Source: Lentzea waywayandensis (lineage in GTDB: Bacteria; Actinomycetota; Actinomycetes; Mycobacteriales; Pseudonocardiaceae). From it: DNA of 64,000 nucleotides. The stretch covers positions 310,001-374,000 of the forward strand of contig NZ_FOYL01000008.1 of the NCBI RefSeq assembly GCF_900115955.1, read 5' to 3'. This document shows positions 47,615 through 57,042 of the stretch, piece after piece. The translations under genes were made by a program, and so were the position numbers. The notes beneath the pieces are model-generated. The model worked only from the letters and a program-made list of their open reading frames with translations, did no database searches and was not told the DNA's origin. Position 1 is the stretch's first letter; each line of letters begins with the position of its first letter.

Positions 47615-49198
47615 CTAGTCCTCGCCCAGGGCGACCCGGCGCGCCAGCCCCAGCGGCAGCGCTCCGGACCCCGCGATCCGGTCGTGGAAGTCGCGCAGCG
47701 ACCCCAGTCCCGCGGCCAGGTACTCGTCGCGGATCAGGTCGATCTCCAACGCCCCGGTCAGGTACGACGGCGCCTGCGTCGGCCGCGTGCAGTACCGCTT
47801 GACCTCGCCCACGGCGGTGCCCGGCGTCAGCGCCGTGCGCGCCACCATGAACGACTCGGCCTCGGCCGGTGTCATGTCGCCGCAGTGCAGGGCCGTGTCG
47901 ACGATCATCCGCGCCGCCCGGAACAGCCGCGCCTCGACGTGCCCCATCAACGCGCCCCGAGTCTGGTAGTGGCCGACCGAGCGCAGCAGCTTCTCCGAGT
48001 ACAGCGCCCAGCCCTCGCTGAAGTACGGCGTCCGGAACACCTTGCGCAACGGGTGCGCCGGCCCCTGCGCCGCCAGCCACGTCAGGTGCCAGTGGTGGCC
48101 GGGATAGGCCTCGTGCACCGAGATCGTCGGCAGCTGCGACCGCGCGTTGGTGCGCAGACGGTGCGTGACCTGCTCGTCCGAGGCGCCGTCGGGCGTGAAC
48201 GGCACGAAGAAGTAGCCCGTGCGCTTGGACGTCAGCGCCGGAGGGCCGAGGTAGCTCGCCACGGCCATGACCGCGCGGTGGAACGGCGGCCCCGGCACCA
48301 CGTGGCACTCCTCGCCCTCGGGCAGCGTGACCAGCGAGTGCTCGACCAGAGCCGCCCGTGCCCGTGCCGTCTCGGCCTCGTACTCGGCGCGCATCGCCTC
48401 CAGCGTCGGCGGGTGGTCGTCCTGGAGCGAGCTCATCACCGAACGCCAGTCCGGCGAGCCCGCGAGCTCGATCAGTTCGGCTTCCAGCTCCGCGTAGGCG
48501 TCCTGCCCGCGCTGGTGCAGCTCCGGTGCGCCGTAGCCGAGCATCTCCTTGTCCTGCAACAAGGCCGAGTAGAGCTTCTCGCCCATCCGCCAGTCGCCGG
48601 TCGCCCGCACGGCCAGGTCCTCCAGGAACGCCGCGTGCCGGTCGAACGCGTCCGCGGCGGGCCCGGCGGCCTCGACCAGCACGGCGCGGAACTCCGGCGC
48701 CGCCTCCAGCGGCAGCGAGTCCAGCAGGAACGACCGGCCCGTCCGCACCTGGTCCAGCGCTCGCCGCACGACCAGCGGCGAAGCCAGCGAAGCGTCGAGG
48801 TTCGCCTCGGCCGCGGCGAGCACCGCGGGCACCTCGCGCAGCTTCGCGACCGTGGAGGCGACGATCTCGGCCTCGGGCAGCAGCCGGTGCAGGAACGGCG
48901 CCAGCAGCCCGAAGAACACCACTCCGGCGTACTCGTGCGGGTCGCGCCGCCACCCCGGCCACGTCTCGTTCGCCGACGATCCGCGCAGCACCGAAAGCGC
49001 CAGGTCGCGGTCCACCGATCTCGGCAACGGCTCCAGCCGCGCCAGCCACTCCTCGGTCTCCCTGGCCCGCTGCTCGAACGCCGCGGCGGAGAAGTCCCCG
49101 AAGGTGGAGTAGTGCTCCAGCGAGCCGGCCTGAGCCGCGTGCACGGGGTGGTGGTCGAAGTACCACGTGAGGAACGACGTGAGCGTGTCGGTGGTCAC
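47615..49198 (-). CDS. DUF885-family putative metallopeptidase
   Basis: 527 residues. The motif SVHEAYPGHHWHLTW matches the HExxPGHH signature of DUF885 proteins, a zinc-peptidase-like family, and SEGWALYSEKL supplies the likely third ligand region. No signal peptide, so cytoplasmic. The GTG at 49198 is preferred; the open frame extends to 49495 but only as antisense of the next gene. It is followed after 4 bases by a GNAT gene and is divergent from the gene at 49235. Confidence 0.88.
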   Translation of the reverse strand: MTTDTLTSFLTWYFDHHPVHAAQAGSLEHYSTFGDFSAAAFEQRARETEEWLARLEPLPRSVDRDLALSVLRGSSANETWPGWRRDPHEYAGVVFFGLLAPFLHRLLPEAEIVASTVAKLREVPAVLAAAEANLDASLASPLVVRRALDQVRTGRSFLLDSLPLEAAPEFRAVLVEAAGPAADAFDRHAAFLEDLAVRATGDWRMGEKLYSALLQDKEMLGYGAPELHQRGQDAYAELEAELIELAGSPDWRSVMSSLQDDHPPTLEAMRAEYEAETARARAALVEHSLVTLPEGEECHVVPGPPFHRAVMAVASYLGPPALTSKRTGYFFVPFTPDGASDEQVTHRLRTNARSQLPTISVHEAYPGHHWHLTWLAAQGPAHPLRKVFRTPYFSEGWALYSEKLLRSVGHYQTRGALMGHVEARLFRAARMIVDTALHCGDMTPAEAESFMVARTALTPGTAVGEVKRYCTRPTQAPSYLTGALEIDLIRDEYLAAGLGSLRDFHDRIAGSGALPLGLARRVALGED

Positions 49199-49234
49199 CC
49201 GACCGAAGCTACCCGCTGGTTTTACAGTGTGGGG

Positions 49235-49525
49235 GTGTCTGATCAAACCACTCAGAAGCGCATCGCCGAGTTCGTGCAGGCCCACGGCAAGCCGGGCACG
49301 GCGGTCAGGGCCGTCGTGGAACCGATCGGCCGGGCCGGCGCGCGGATCGTGCTGGTCGGCGCGGACGGCGCCATGGGCGACGTGATGGCCAAGGACGTCG
49401 AGTCCGCCACCAAGGCCGTCGAAGCCGCCGACAACGTCGAGCAGGCCGAATGGGACCGCGAGACCACCGCCGCCACCAAGATCGGCTCCGGCCACCGCCG
49501 CAAGATGGCCAAGATGCAGTCATGA
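49235..49525 (+). CDS. small basic/charged hypothetical protein
   Basis: 96 residues from GTG 49235. A TACAGT -10-like hexamer lies only 6 bases before the start, suggesting leaderless translation. It has GKPGTAVRAVVEPIGRAGAR and a charged, helical C-terminal half ending in HRRKMAKMQS. No family recognised with certainty. Its stop overlaps the ATG of the ATP-grasp gene (ATGA), so the two are coupled. Confidence 0.75.
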   Translation: MSDQTTQKRIAEFVQAHGKPGTAVRAVVEPIGRAGARIVLVGADGAMGDVMAKDVESATKAVEAADNVEQAEWDRETTAATKIGSGHRRKMAKMQS

Positions 49526-50364
49526 GGGTCGTGCTCGCCTCGTGCGACCGCCTGCCCGAGGGCGACGGCGACGAGGAAGCGCTGGTCGCCGCCCTTCGTC
49601 GCGACGGCGTGGACGTCACGTGGCAGCCCTGGGGCGGCCCGGTCGAGGCGGATCTCGTCGTCCTGCGCACGACCTGGGACTACCCGGACCACCTGGACGC
49701 CTTCCTGGCGTGGTGCGCCGGCGTGCCGACTTTGGCGAACCCGCTTCCGGTCGTGCGCTGGAACATCGACAAGTCCTACATGGCCGAACTCGCCGCCCAA
49801 GGTGTCGCCGTCGTGCCCACCGCCGTGGTGGAACCGGGGGAGACCCCGGTGTTCCCGGACGGCGAGTTCGTGGTGAAGCCGGCGGTCGGCGCGGGCTCGC
49901 GCGGTGCCGGTCGGTTCACCGACCACGCGTCGGCCCGCGCACACCTCGAAGCCATCGGCGTCAAGGCGTTAGTGCAGCCCTACCAGTCCAGTGTGGACGC
50001 CCACGGCGAGACCGCGCTGGTGTTCTTCGCCGGCGAGTACTCCCACTCGTTCCACAAAGGACCGATGCTGGCGCAGGGTCTCGCCGAGGCGGAGTCCGGC
50101 CTCTACGTCGAGGAGCGGCTGGGCAGCATCGAGCCGTCCTCCCGCCAGGTCGAGCTCGCCGAACAGGTGCTCGACGTGGCCGCCGAGCTGCTCTCGTTGC
50201 AGCGCAAGGACTTCCTCTACGCCCGCGTGGACGTCGTCGAAGGCCCCGGCGGCGAACCGCTGCTGCTCGAACTGGAGCTGACCGAACCGTCGCTGGGATT
50301 CAAGCTCACCGCCGACGAGGCCGCCTCCCGGTTCAGCAAGGCGATCCAGGAAGCCGCGTCCTAG
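49522..50364 (+). CDS. ATP-grasp ligase-like protein (RimK/glutathione synthase type)
   Basis: 280 residues. Key parts are VVLRTTWDYPDHLDAFLAWC, WNIDKSYMAELAAQGVAVVPT, the ATP-binding FVVKPAVGAGSRGAGRF, and LLELELTEPSLGF where metal ligands lie. Related proteins join a carboxyl to an amine or thiol using ATP; the substrate is unknown. It is translationally coupled to the 96-residue gene upstream and followed after 19 bases by an alpha/beta hydrolase, perhaps one transcription unit. Confidence 0.85.
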   Translation: MRVVLASCDRLPEGDGDEEALVAALRRDGVDVTWQPWGGPVEADLVVLRTTWDYPDHLDAFLAWCAGVPTLANPLPVVRWNIDKSYMAELAAQGVAVVPTAVVEPGETPVFPDGEFVVKPAVGAGSRGAGRFTDHASARAHLEAIGVKALVQPYQSSVDAHGETALVFFAGEYSHSFHKGPMLAQGLAEAESGLYVEERLGSIEPSSRQVELAEQVLDVAAELLSLQRKDFLYARVDVVEGPGGEPLLLELELTEPSLGFKLTADEAASRFSKAIQEAAS

Positions 50365-50383
50365 TTCGCGCTACGGTCGGATC

Positions 50384-51169
50384 ATGACCACCGCGGCAGT
50401 CAACGGCATCACCATCGGCTACGACGACGAGGGCACCGGCGACGACGTGCTGGTGCTGGTGCACGGCCATCCCTTCGACCGCACGATGTGGCGCCCGCAG
50501 GTCGAGCACTTCAGCGCCTCTGGTTGGCGGGTGATCGCCGCCGACCTGCGCGGCTACGGCGCGACCACCGTCGTCCCCGGCGTCACGCCGCTGGACGTCT
50601 TCGCGTCCGACGTCGCGGGGCTGCTCGACCACCTCGGCGTCGAGAGGTTCGTGCTCGGCGGCCTGTCGATGGGCGGGCAGATCGTCATGCAGTGCGCGCG
50701 GGCGTTCCCCGAGCGTCTGCGCGGCCTGATCCTCGCCGACACGTTCGCGCAGGCCGAGACCGAGGACGGCCGCCGCAACCGCAACGACATGGCCGACCGC
50801 CTGCTGCGCGAGGGCATGTCCGGCTACGCCACCGAGGTGAAGTGGAAGATGGTGGCGCCGCACAACCCCGAGGTCGGCGAGTTCGTCGCACAGCTGATGC
50901 ACAACGCACCGCCCGAGGGTGCCGCGGCGGCGCTCAGGGGCCGCGCGGAACGGCCCGACTACACCGAGACCCTCACCACGATCACCGTGCCGACGCTGGT
51001 GATCGTCGGCAGCGACGACGAGTACACCCCGGTCAGCGACGCCGAGTACATGAGCGAGCGCGTTCCAGGCTCGACGCTGGTCGTGGTCGACGGCGCCGCG
51101 CACATGCCGAACCTGGAACGCCCCGAGGTGTTCAACAAGGCGGTGGAGGAGCTGCTAGCGCAGACCTGA
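50384..51169 (+). CDS. alpha/beta hydrolase
   Basis: 261 residues. The oxyanion region is LVHGHPFDRTMW, the nucleophile Ser is in GLSMGGQ, the Asp in VGSDDEYTP, and the His in DGAAHMPNLERP, a complete triad of the 3-oxoadipate enol-lactonase/haloperoxidase type. The substrate is unknown. Its 3' end overlaps the convergent symporter gene by 15 bases. Confidence 0.93.
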   Translation: MTTAAVNGITIGYDDEGTGDDVLVLVHGHPFDRTMWRPQVEHFSASGWRVIAADLRGYGATTVVPGVTPLDVFASDVAGLLDHLGVERFVLGGLSMGGQIVMQCARAFPERLRGLILADTFAQAETEDGRRNRNDMADRLLREGMSGYATEVKWKMVAPHNPEVGEFVAQLMHNAPPEGAAAALRGRAERPDYTETLTTITVPTLVIVGSDDEYTPVSDAEYMSERVPGSTLVVVDGAAHMPNLERPEVFNKAVEELLAQT

Positions 51170-52732
51170 CCCGATGCCGGTCAGCCCGCGCACCTCCATC
51201 TCCGCCTGCTTCTCGCGGTCCGCCGGCTCGCCGCCGAGAATCGTGCCCAGGAACCCGGCCAGGAACGACAGCGGGATCGACACGATGCCGGGGTTCGACA
51301 GCGGGAAGAACGCGAAGTCGACGTCCGGGAACACCGACGACTTCGAGCCGGAGATGGCGGGGGAGAACACGATCAGCAGCACGCACGAGGTGAGGCCGCC
51401 GTAGATGCTCCACAGCGTGCCGCGCGTGTTGAACCTCTTCCAGAACAACGAGTACAGCAACGTCGGCAGGTTCGCGGAGGCCGCCAGCGCGAACGCCAGC
51501 GCGACCAGGAAGGCGACGTTCTGGCCGTTCGCCGCGATGCCGCCGACGATCGCGAGCACGCCGACGCAGACCGCGGTGATGCGCGCGACCTTGACCTCGT
51601 CGCGCGGGTCGGCCTCGCCGTGCTTGATCACGTTCGCGTAGACGTCGTGCGCGAACGAGGCCGAGGCGGTCAGCGTCAGGCCGGCGACCACCGCGAGGAT
51701 CGTCGCGAACGCCACCGCGCACACGATGCCGAGGAGCACGGTGCCGCCTACCTGGAACGCCAGCAGTGGCGCCGCCGAGTTCTCGCCGCCGGGAGCGCTG
51801 GTGATCTTGTCCGTGCCCACCAGGGCCATCGCGCCGAAGCCGATGACCAGCGTGCACGAGTAGAAGATCGCCATCATCCACGTCGCCCACACCACGGACT
51901 TACGGGCCTCACGCGCGTTCGGCACCGTGTAGAAGCGCATCAGCACGTGCGGCAGAGACGCGGTGCCGAGCACCAGCGCCAGTGCGAGAGAGATGAAGTC
52001 GATTTTCGACAGGTCCGAGGCGCCGTACTTCACGCCCGGCGACAGCACGGCCTCGCCCAGCGGCGAGCGCTGCGTCGCGCGGTCGAGCATCGAGGAGAAG
52101 TCGAAGCCGAACTTGCCGATCAGGAAGATGGTCAGCAGCGACACGGACAGAAGCAGCAGCACGGCCTTGATGATCTGCACCCACGTGGTGCCCTTCATGC
52201 CACCGACCAGCACGTACAGCACCATGACGATGCCGACGACCGCGATGATGATGGCCTGGCCGATCTTGCTGTGCACGTCCAGGAGAAGCGCCATCAGGCC
52301 GCCGGCGCCCGCCATCTGCGCGATCATGTAGAAGATCGAGATGACCAGGGTCGAGTTCGCCGCGGCCGCGCGCACGGGGCGCTGGCGCATGCGGAACGCC
52401 ATGACGTCGCCCATCGTGAAGCGGCCGGTGTTGCGCAGCCGTTCCGAGATGAGCATCAGGCCGATCAGCCAGGCGACTACCCACCCGATCGAGTACATGA
52501 AGCCGTCGTAGCCGTTCACGGCGATCGCGCCGGAGATGCCCAGGAACGACGCCGCGGACAGGAAGTCGCCCGAGAGCGCGATGCCGTTCTGCGTGCCCGT
52601 GAAACTGCTGCCTGCCGCGTAGTAGTCGGACGCGCTGACGTTCCGCGTGGACGCTCGATACACGATGTAGAGCGTCAGCAGCACGAAGATGCCGAAGACG
52701 GACAGGTTGATCGCGGTGTTCGCCCCGGTCAC
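51155..52732 (-). CDS. actP: sodium:solute symporter, cation/acetate type
   Basis: 525 residues with about 13 membrane helices. The signature SGDFLSAASFLGISGAIAV and the start NVSASDYYAAGSSFTGTQNG match the ActP/MctC branch that imports acetate, pyruvate or similar monocarboxylates. It starts at a GTG overlapping the stop of a DUF485 gene, the standard partner arrangement. Exact substrate is inference. Confidence 0.9.
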   Translation of the reverse strand: MTGANTAINLSVFGIFVLLTLYIVYRASTRNVSASDYYAAGSSFTGTQNGIALSGDFLSAASFLGISGAIAVNGYDGFMYSIGWVVAWLIGLMLISERLRNTGRFTMGDVMAFRMRQRPVRAAAANSTLVISIFYMIAQMAGAGGLMALLLDVHSKIGQAIIIAVVGIVMVLYVLVGGMKGTTWVQIIKAVLLLLSVSLLTIFLIGKFGFDFSSMLDRATQRSPLGEAVLSPGVKYGASDLSKIDFISLALALVLGTASLPHVLMRFYTVPNAREARKSVVWATWMMAIFYSCTLVIGFGAMALVGTDKITSAPGGENSAAPLLAFQVGGTVLLGIVCAVAFATILAVVAGLTLTASASFAHDVYANVIKHGEADPRDEVKVARITAVCVGVLAIVGGIAANGQNVAFLVALAFALAASANLPTLLYSLFWKRFNTRGTLWSIYGGLTSCVLLIVFSPAISGSKSSVFPDVDFAFFPLSNPGIVSIPLSFLAGFLGTILGGEPADREKQAEMEVRGLTGIGSGLR

Positions 52733-53139
52733 GCGAGCTCCTCATCGGTTTCGACGAGTGCGCGCACCTTGTCGACCTGAGGGTCGAGCTTCCGCTTGGA
52801 GTAACGCGCGTACGCCATTGTGATGATGATGGTGGTGACGATCTGGAGGAATCCCATCGTCAAGCCGACGTTCACCGTTCCGAACAGCGGAGTGCTCATG
52901 AAGTCGGCGGCGTAAGCTGATAGCAATACGAACGTGACATACCAAGCGAGGAACAGCAGGGTCGCCGGGAGAATGAAACGCTTGACCCGGCGCTTCAGGG
53001 CGAGGAAATCCTCACTCGTTTGGAGGGCACCGAAATCAGGCTCACCGTCACCATCGATAAGCAATGAGTGAGCAGGCTCTTCAAAGGTCGCGAAACCGGG
53101 GGTGGCCGGGCGTGACACGGAGGGCAGCGCCTTCGTCAT
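52729..53139 (-). CDS. DUF485-family membrane protein, partner of acetate-type symporter
   Basis: 136 residues from ATG 53139. After a 55-residue hydrophilic N-terminus (longer than the family norm) come two membrane helices with FILPATLLFLAWYVTFVLL and VGLTMGFLQIVTTIIITMAY, the DUF485/YjcH hallmark. It overlaps the symporter by four bases. The longer open frame to 53310 has no supporting ribosome site. Confidence 0.88.
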   Translation of the reverse strand: MTKALPSVSRPATPGFATFEEPAHSLLIDGDGEPDFGALQTSEDFLALKRRVKRFILPATLLFLAWYVTFVLLSAYAADFMSTPLFGTVNVGLTMGFLQIVTTIIITMAYARYSKRKLDPQVDKVRALVETDEELA

Positions 53140-53473
53140 CAACCGCTCGCATTCGTTACGGGGAGTGCCCGGCGAGGCTCTACGCGGAAGGCGCGTCCGG
53201 TCCGGGGGTGGGAGGCGCAAGCGTAACCACGCGTGGCGGCGAGTCAATCCCTGGAACCTGCATGACCACCCCAAAAGGTCGGTCGTCACGGTGGGTGATC
53301 GATCGTGCACGCCCCAGGTCGTTGTCGCGTCACGCTCTCTGGCCTACTATCCGCTAACACCCGATACGGCTGATCGAGATATCGAGCTGCGGGGGTCTCA
53401 AGCTCGCGGGGATTCACCAGGCCAGGAGGTAGCCGATAGTGGGGCACTTCGAGCGCGCCTTGGGGACCATTTC
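53140..53473. other. divergent intergenic region, 334 bases
   Basis: Lies between the DUF485-symporter operon (minus) and the conservon (plus). The cvnA frame is open through it, but codon content and the lack of homology argue for noncoding DNA. The sequence near 53340-53370 (CTACTATCC, GATACGG) is less G+C-rich and is a likely promoter area for the conservon. No further structure recognised. Confidence 0.5.
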
Positions 53474-56086
53474 GTGAATGTCGAGTGGAGAAAGATCAGC
53501 GACTGGCGCAACTGGCGCCTGCCGGTCAAGCTCGGCGTCGTGCTGCTGGTGCCGGTGGCCGTCGCGGTCGGCGCGGGCGCACTGCAGATCTCCGGTTACG
53601 TCGATCGGTCCGACAACTACGTCCAGATGCAGGGCCTGGTCCGGCTCAGGGCTGATCTCGCGCCTTTGATCTCCAGCGTCCAGCAGGAACGCACGCTCGC
53701 TGCGCAGAGCTCGACCAGCGGTTCCGGTGTCGGCGCCTACCAGAACCAGATCCGCGCCACCGACAACGCCGCCTCGACCGTGCGCCGCCGCGTCGACCGC
53801 ACCGACGGCATCAGCGAGGTCGCGCGCAGCCGCTACACCGAGCTCGGCGGTCAGCTGGAGACGCTCAAGAACCTGCGGGAGAAGGTCTCGCAGGGCGGCG
53901 ACGGCGGTGACCCGTCCGGCGGCACCACCGGCTACTCCGCGGTCGTGAAGGCGTTGCTGGACTTCGAACAGGCGCTCGTCGGCCAGTTCAACGACAACGC
54001 CATCTCCGGCACCGCGCAGGCGCTGCACAACATGGTCATCGCGCAGGAGCAGGTCTCGCTCCAGCACGCCGTCGTCTTAGCCGGGATCGGCCGGGGCAAG
54101 CTCCTCGGCCCCGAGGTCCGCGCGCTGGAACAGTCCGACATCCGGCTCCAGGACCGCCTCAACGACTTCCAGGCCATCAGCACCACCGAACAGCGCCGTG
54201 CCTACGACCAGACCGTGACCGGTGCCGCCGTGGCGAACCGCTCCGCTCTCGTCGAACGAGCGCTCACCCAGCCCGACGGCACCCCGCCGCCCGCCACGCG
54301 CCCCGGCCAGCCCAAGCCGCCGCAGGAGTTCGGCATCGCCGTCGACGACTGGAACAAGTCGTCCGGCACCACCGCGCGACTGATGGAACAGGTCGGCCGC
54401 GAACTTCAGGACGAGCTCGCCAACACCGCCGCCTCGCTCCAGGACGACACGTCCAACAAGGCCGGCGCCGCCGCGGTCATCCTGCTCGCGATGCTGCTGA
54501 TCGCCGGCACGCTCGGCTTCGTCATCGGCCGCTACCTGCTGCGCTCGCTGTCCGAGCTGCGCCGCTCCGCCCTCGACGTGGCGCACCACCACCTGCCCGA
54601 GGTCGTCGCCGCGATCCGCGCCGACCGCAAGCCCGACACCGAGATCGAACCGGTGCCCGTGCACAGCGTCGAGGAGTTCGGCCAGCTGGCGCGCGCGTTC
54701 GACGCCGTGCACGAGCAGGCCATCCGGTCCGCCGTCGAGCAGTCGTCGCTGCGGTCGGGCATGAAGAACATCTTCGTCAACCTGTCGCGCCGCTCACAGG
54801 GCCTCGTCGAACGCCAGCTCAAGCTCATGGAGGAGCTGGAGCGCCACGAGGAGAACCCCGAGCAGCTCGCCAACCTCTTCAAGCTCGACCACCTCGCGAC
54901 GCGCATGCGCCGCAACAACGAGAACCTGATGGTGCTCTCCGGCACCGACGTCGCCCGCCGGTTCCACCAGCCAGTCCCGCTCGCGGACGTGCTGCGCGCC
55001 GCCGCGTCGGAGATCGAGCACTACCAGCGCGTCGTGGTGAAGTCGACACCGTCGGTCGAGATCGTCGGCTACGCGGCCAGCGACCTCGTGCGCCTCATCG
55101 CGGAGCTGCTGGACAACGCCACCGCGTTCTCCGCGCCCACCACCCAGGTCGTGATCGGCTCGCGGATCGACCAGCAGGGCGCCGTGCTCGTCGAGGTCGC
55201 CGACCAGGGCATCGGCATGGGCCCGGCCGAGCTCACCGAGGCCAACGAGCGGCTGTCGTCCGGCACCGAGGACGACGTGCCCGTGTCACGCCAGATGGGG
55301 CTGTTCGTCGTCGGCAGGCTCGCCGGCCGTCACGGCATCACGGTCCGGCTGCGCGGCGCGGGAGAAGGCCGTGAGGGCCTGCGCGCGTTCGTGCTCGTGC
55401 CCGCGGAGCTCGTGCGCTCGCACGAGGAGGCCCCGGCGCCGTCGCAGCCGCGCCACGCCGCGCTGCCGCAGCCGAAGCCGGCGCTCGCCAAGCAGCCGCA
55501 CGTCGTCGTGAAGACGCCGAACCTCGCACCGCCGCCCGCGCCCGCCCCGGCCATCGACCACCAGCGCGAGTCCGCCGAGTGGATGTCGTTCCGCGGCGCC
55601 GCGATCGACGAGTCACTGCCCCAGCGCACCCCGCGCCCCGCTTCGGCCGAGTACGACGGTGTGCCGGCCGTGTCGCCAAATGAGACGACGTCCTCCTGGT
55701 TCAGGGGCAGCGGCGTCTCGGGCGAATCGGTCAACGGTGATCATTCGCCGGCAACGACCCCGCCTGTATCGTCACCCTCGGTAGTGGCGTCGTGGTTCGG
55801 GAAGAAGCCCGGCGGGACGGTCTGGGAGCAGGCGGGAGACCCCGCGACGGACGCCGGTGAGACCGATGCCGGGTTGCCGAAACGGGCGCCGCGTAAGAAC
55901 CTGCTCCCCGACCTCGCGGAACGTCCCGAGAACGGCACACGCCCTGTCACGGGCACGAAGCGCGATCCGGAACGAGCACGAGGCTTTCTCGCCAGCTACC
56001 AGACGGGCCTGCGCCAGGCGCCGCTCGGCAGCAACGGGAACGGAAGCGGCCAGGGGAACGGCCAGTACAACGGGGAGAAGGCATGA
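53474..56086 (+). CDS. cvnA: conservon sensor kinase-like protein with NIT domain
   Basis: 870 residues from GTG 53474 (GGGGA upstream). Two membrane helices (about 19-39 and 333-353) flank an extracellular helical nitrate/nitrite-sensing-type domain. HAMP-like and helical segments follow, then KLDHLATRMRRNNENLMVLSG, an HATPase domain with ELLDNATAFSAP, VADQGIGMGPAEL and GLFVVGRLAGRHGI, and a long disordered Pro/Ser tail. This is CvnA of actinobacterial conservons, which form membrane complexes with CvnB, C and D, resembling a G-protein-coupled receptor set. Its stop overlaps cvnB. Confidence 0.93.
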   Translation: MNVEWRKISDWRNWRLPVKLGVVLLVPVAVAVGAGALQISGYVDRSDNYVQMQGLVRLRADLAPLISSVQQERTLAAQSSTSGSGVGAYQNQIRATDNAASTVRRRVDRTDGISEVARSRYTELGGQLETLKNLREKVSQGGDGGDPSGGTTGYSAVVKALLDFEQALVGQFNDNAISGTAQALHNMVIAQEQVSLQHAVVLAGIGRGKLLGPEVRALEQSDIRLQDRLNDFQAISTTEQRRAYDQTVTGAAVANRSALVERALTQPDGTPPPATRPGQPKPPQEFGIAVDDWNKSSGTTARLMEQVGRELQDELANTAASLQDDTSNKAGAAAVILLAMLLIAGTLGFVIGRYLLRSLSELRRSALDVAHHHLPEVVAAIRADRKPDTEIEPVPVHSVEEFGQLARAFDAVHEQAIRSAVEQSSLRSGMKNIFVNLSRRSQGLVERQLKLMEELERHEENPEQLANLFKLDHLATRMRRNNENLMVLSGTDVARRFHQPVPLADVLRAAASEIEHYQRVVVKSTPSVEIVGYAASDLVRLIAELLDNATAFSAPTTQVVIGSRIDQQGAVLVEVADQGIGMGPAELTEANERLSSGTEDDVPVSRQMGLFVVGRLAGRHGITVRLRGAGEGREGLRAFVLVPAELVRSHEEAPAPSQPRHAALPQPKPALAKQPHVVVKTPNLAPPPAPAPAIDHQRESAEWMSFRGAAIDESLPQRTPRPASAEYDGVPAVSPNETTSSWFRGSGVSGESVNGDHSPATTPPVSSPSVVASWFGKKPGGTVWEQAGDPATDAGETDAGLPKRAPRKNLLPDLAERPENGTRPVTGTKRDPERARGFLASYQTGLRQAPLGSNGNGSGQGNGQYNGEKA

Positions 56087-56502
56087 GCACGCCTCAGTCG
56101 CGCCAGGTCGACCAGTTCGGCTGGTTGATCACGAACTTCACGGATCGAGTGGCCGGTGTCGCCCACGCGATCGTGATCTCGGTGGACGGCCTGCTGCTCA
56201 CCAAGTCGACGGGTCTGCCACCGGACCGCGCCGAGCAGCTCGCCGCTATCTCCTCCGGCGTCACGGCACTGACGATGAGCGCTTCACGTTGCTTCGAAGG
56301 TGGCGGAGTGTTGCGCACCGTGATCGAGATGGACTACGGGATCATGCTCCTCATGTCCATTCGAGACGGGTCTTGTTTGGCGGTTCTCGCCGCCCCCGAC
56401 AGCGACGTCGGTCAAGTCGCCTACGAGATGACCGTGGTCGTCGACCAGGTGGGCCAGATCCTCACCCCCGAACTGCGAGCACAGCTGCACAGCGTGAGGT
56501 GA
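56083..56502 (+). CDS. cvnB: roadblock/LC7-domain protein of conservon
   Basis: 139 residues. One roadblock/LC7 fold (FGWLITNFTDRVAGVAHAIV through TPELRAQLHSVR), the class that binds and regulates small GTPases. The ATG overlaps the cvnA stop (ATGA). Second member of the cvnABCD set; the order and spacing match conservons known from Streptomyces. Confidence 0.95.
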   Translation: MSTPQSRQVDQFGWLITNFTDRVAGVAHAIVISVDGLLLTKSTGLPPDRAEQLAAISSGVTALTMSASRCFEGGGVLRTVIEMDYGIMLLMSIRDGSCLAVLAAPDSDVGQVAYEMTVVVDQVGQILTPELRAQLHSVR

Positions 56503-56505
56503 ACC

Positions 56506-57042
56506 ATGAGCTCGTCCCCTGACGCGCACCGACGACGAAGGCGGGCCGAAACACCCGCCGAGCAGACGTTCGCCGACCTGATGAACGGGTTTTCCCTGGA
56601 CTCGGGCCGAAAGCGGGCGCGCACGCCGGACCCGGTTCCCGCGCGGGAAGCGACTCCCGTTGTGCCGCAGGAAGACTTCGAGCCCTCCATACAGGAGGCT
56701 CAGGACTCCTCGATCGTTCGTGCATATGCCTGGACGGGTGGGCGCACTCGGTCGAACATCGACCTCGAGATCGAGACACTTGTCTCCGCCAATGATCAGA
56801 GTCGGCACTCGGCAGGTATCTTGCAGGCTGAGCACCAACGCGTTGTCGAGTTGTGTCACTCCCCGCGATCCGTCGCGGAGGTGGCCGCACTGATGCGTCT
56901 CCCGCTGGGAGTCGTGAAGGTGTTGCTCGGCGACATGGCGGAACGAGGTCTGGTGGACGTGCACCAGACCGCTTCCGCAGGCGGTGACACGCCGGACCTC
57001 GGGTTGATGGAGAGAGTGCTGAGTGGACTACGTCGGCTCTAG
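56506..57042 (+). CDS. cvnC: DUF742 protein of conservon
   Basis: 178 residues. The first 65 residues are charged and disordered; the DUF742 domain follows with VRAYAWTGGRTR and a winged-helix-like HQRVVELCHSPRSVAEVAAL and LGVVKVLLGDMAERGLVDVH. It starts 3 bases after cvnB and overlaps cvnD by 20 bases. The N-terminal extension is longer than in the typical family member of about 120-130 residues. Confidence 0.95.
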   Translation: MSSSPDAHRRRRRAETPAEQTFADLMNGFSLDSGRKRARTPDPVPAREATPVVPQEDFEPSIQEAQDSSIVRAYAWTGGRTRSNIDLEIETLVSANDQSRHSAGILQAEHQRVVELCHSPRSVAEVAALMRLPLGVVKVLLGDMAERGLVDVHQTASAGGDTPDLGLMERVLSGLRRL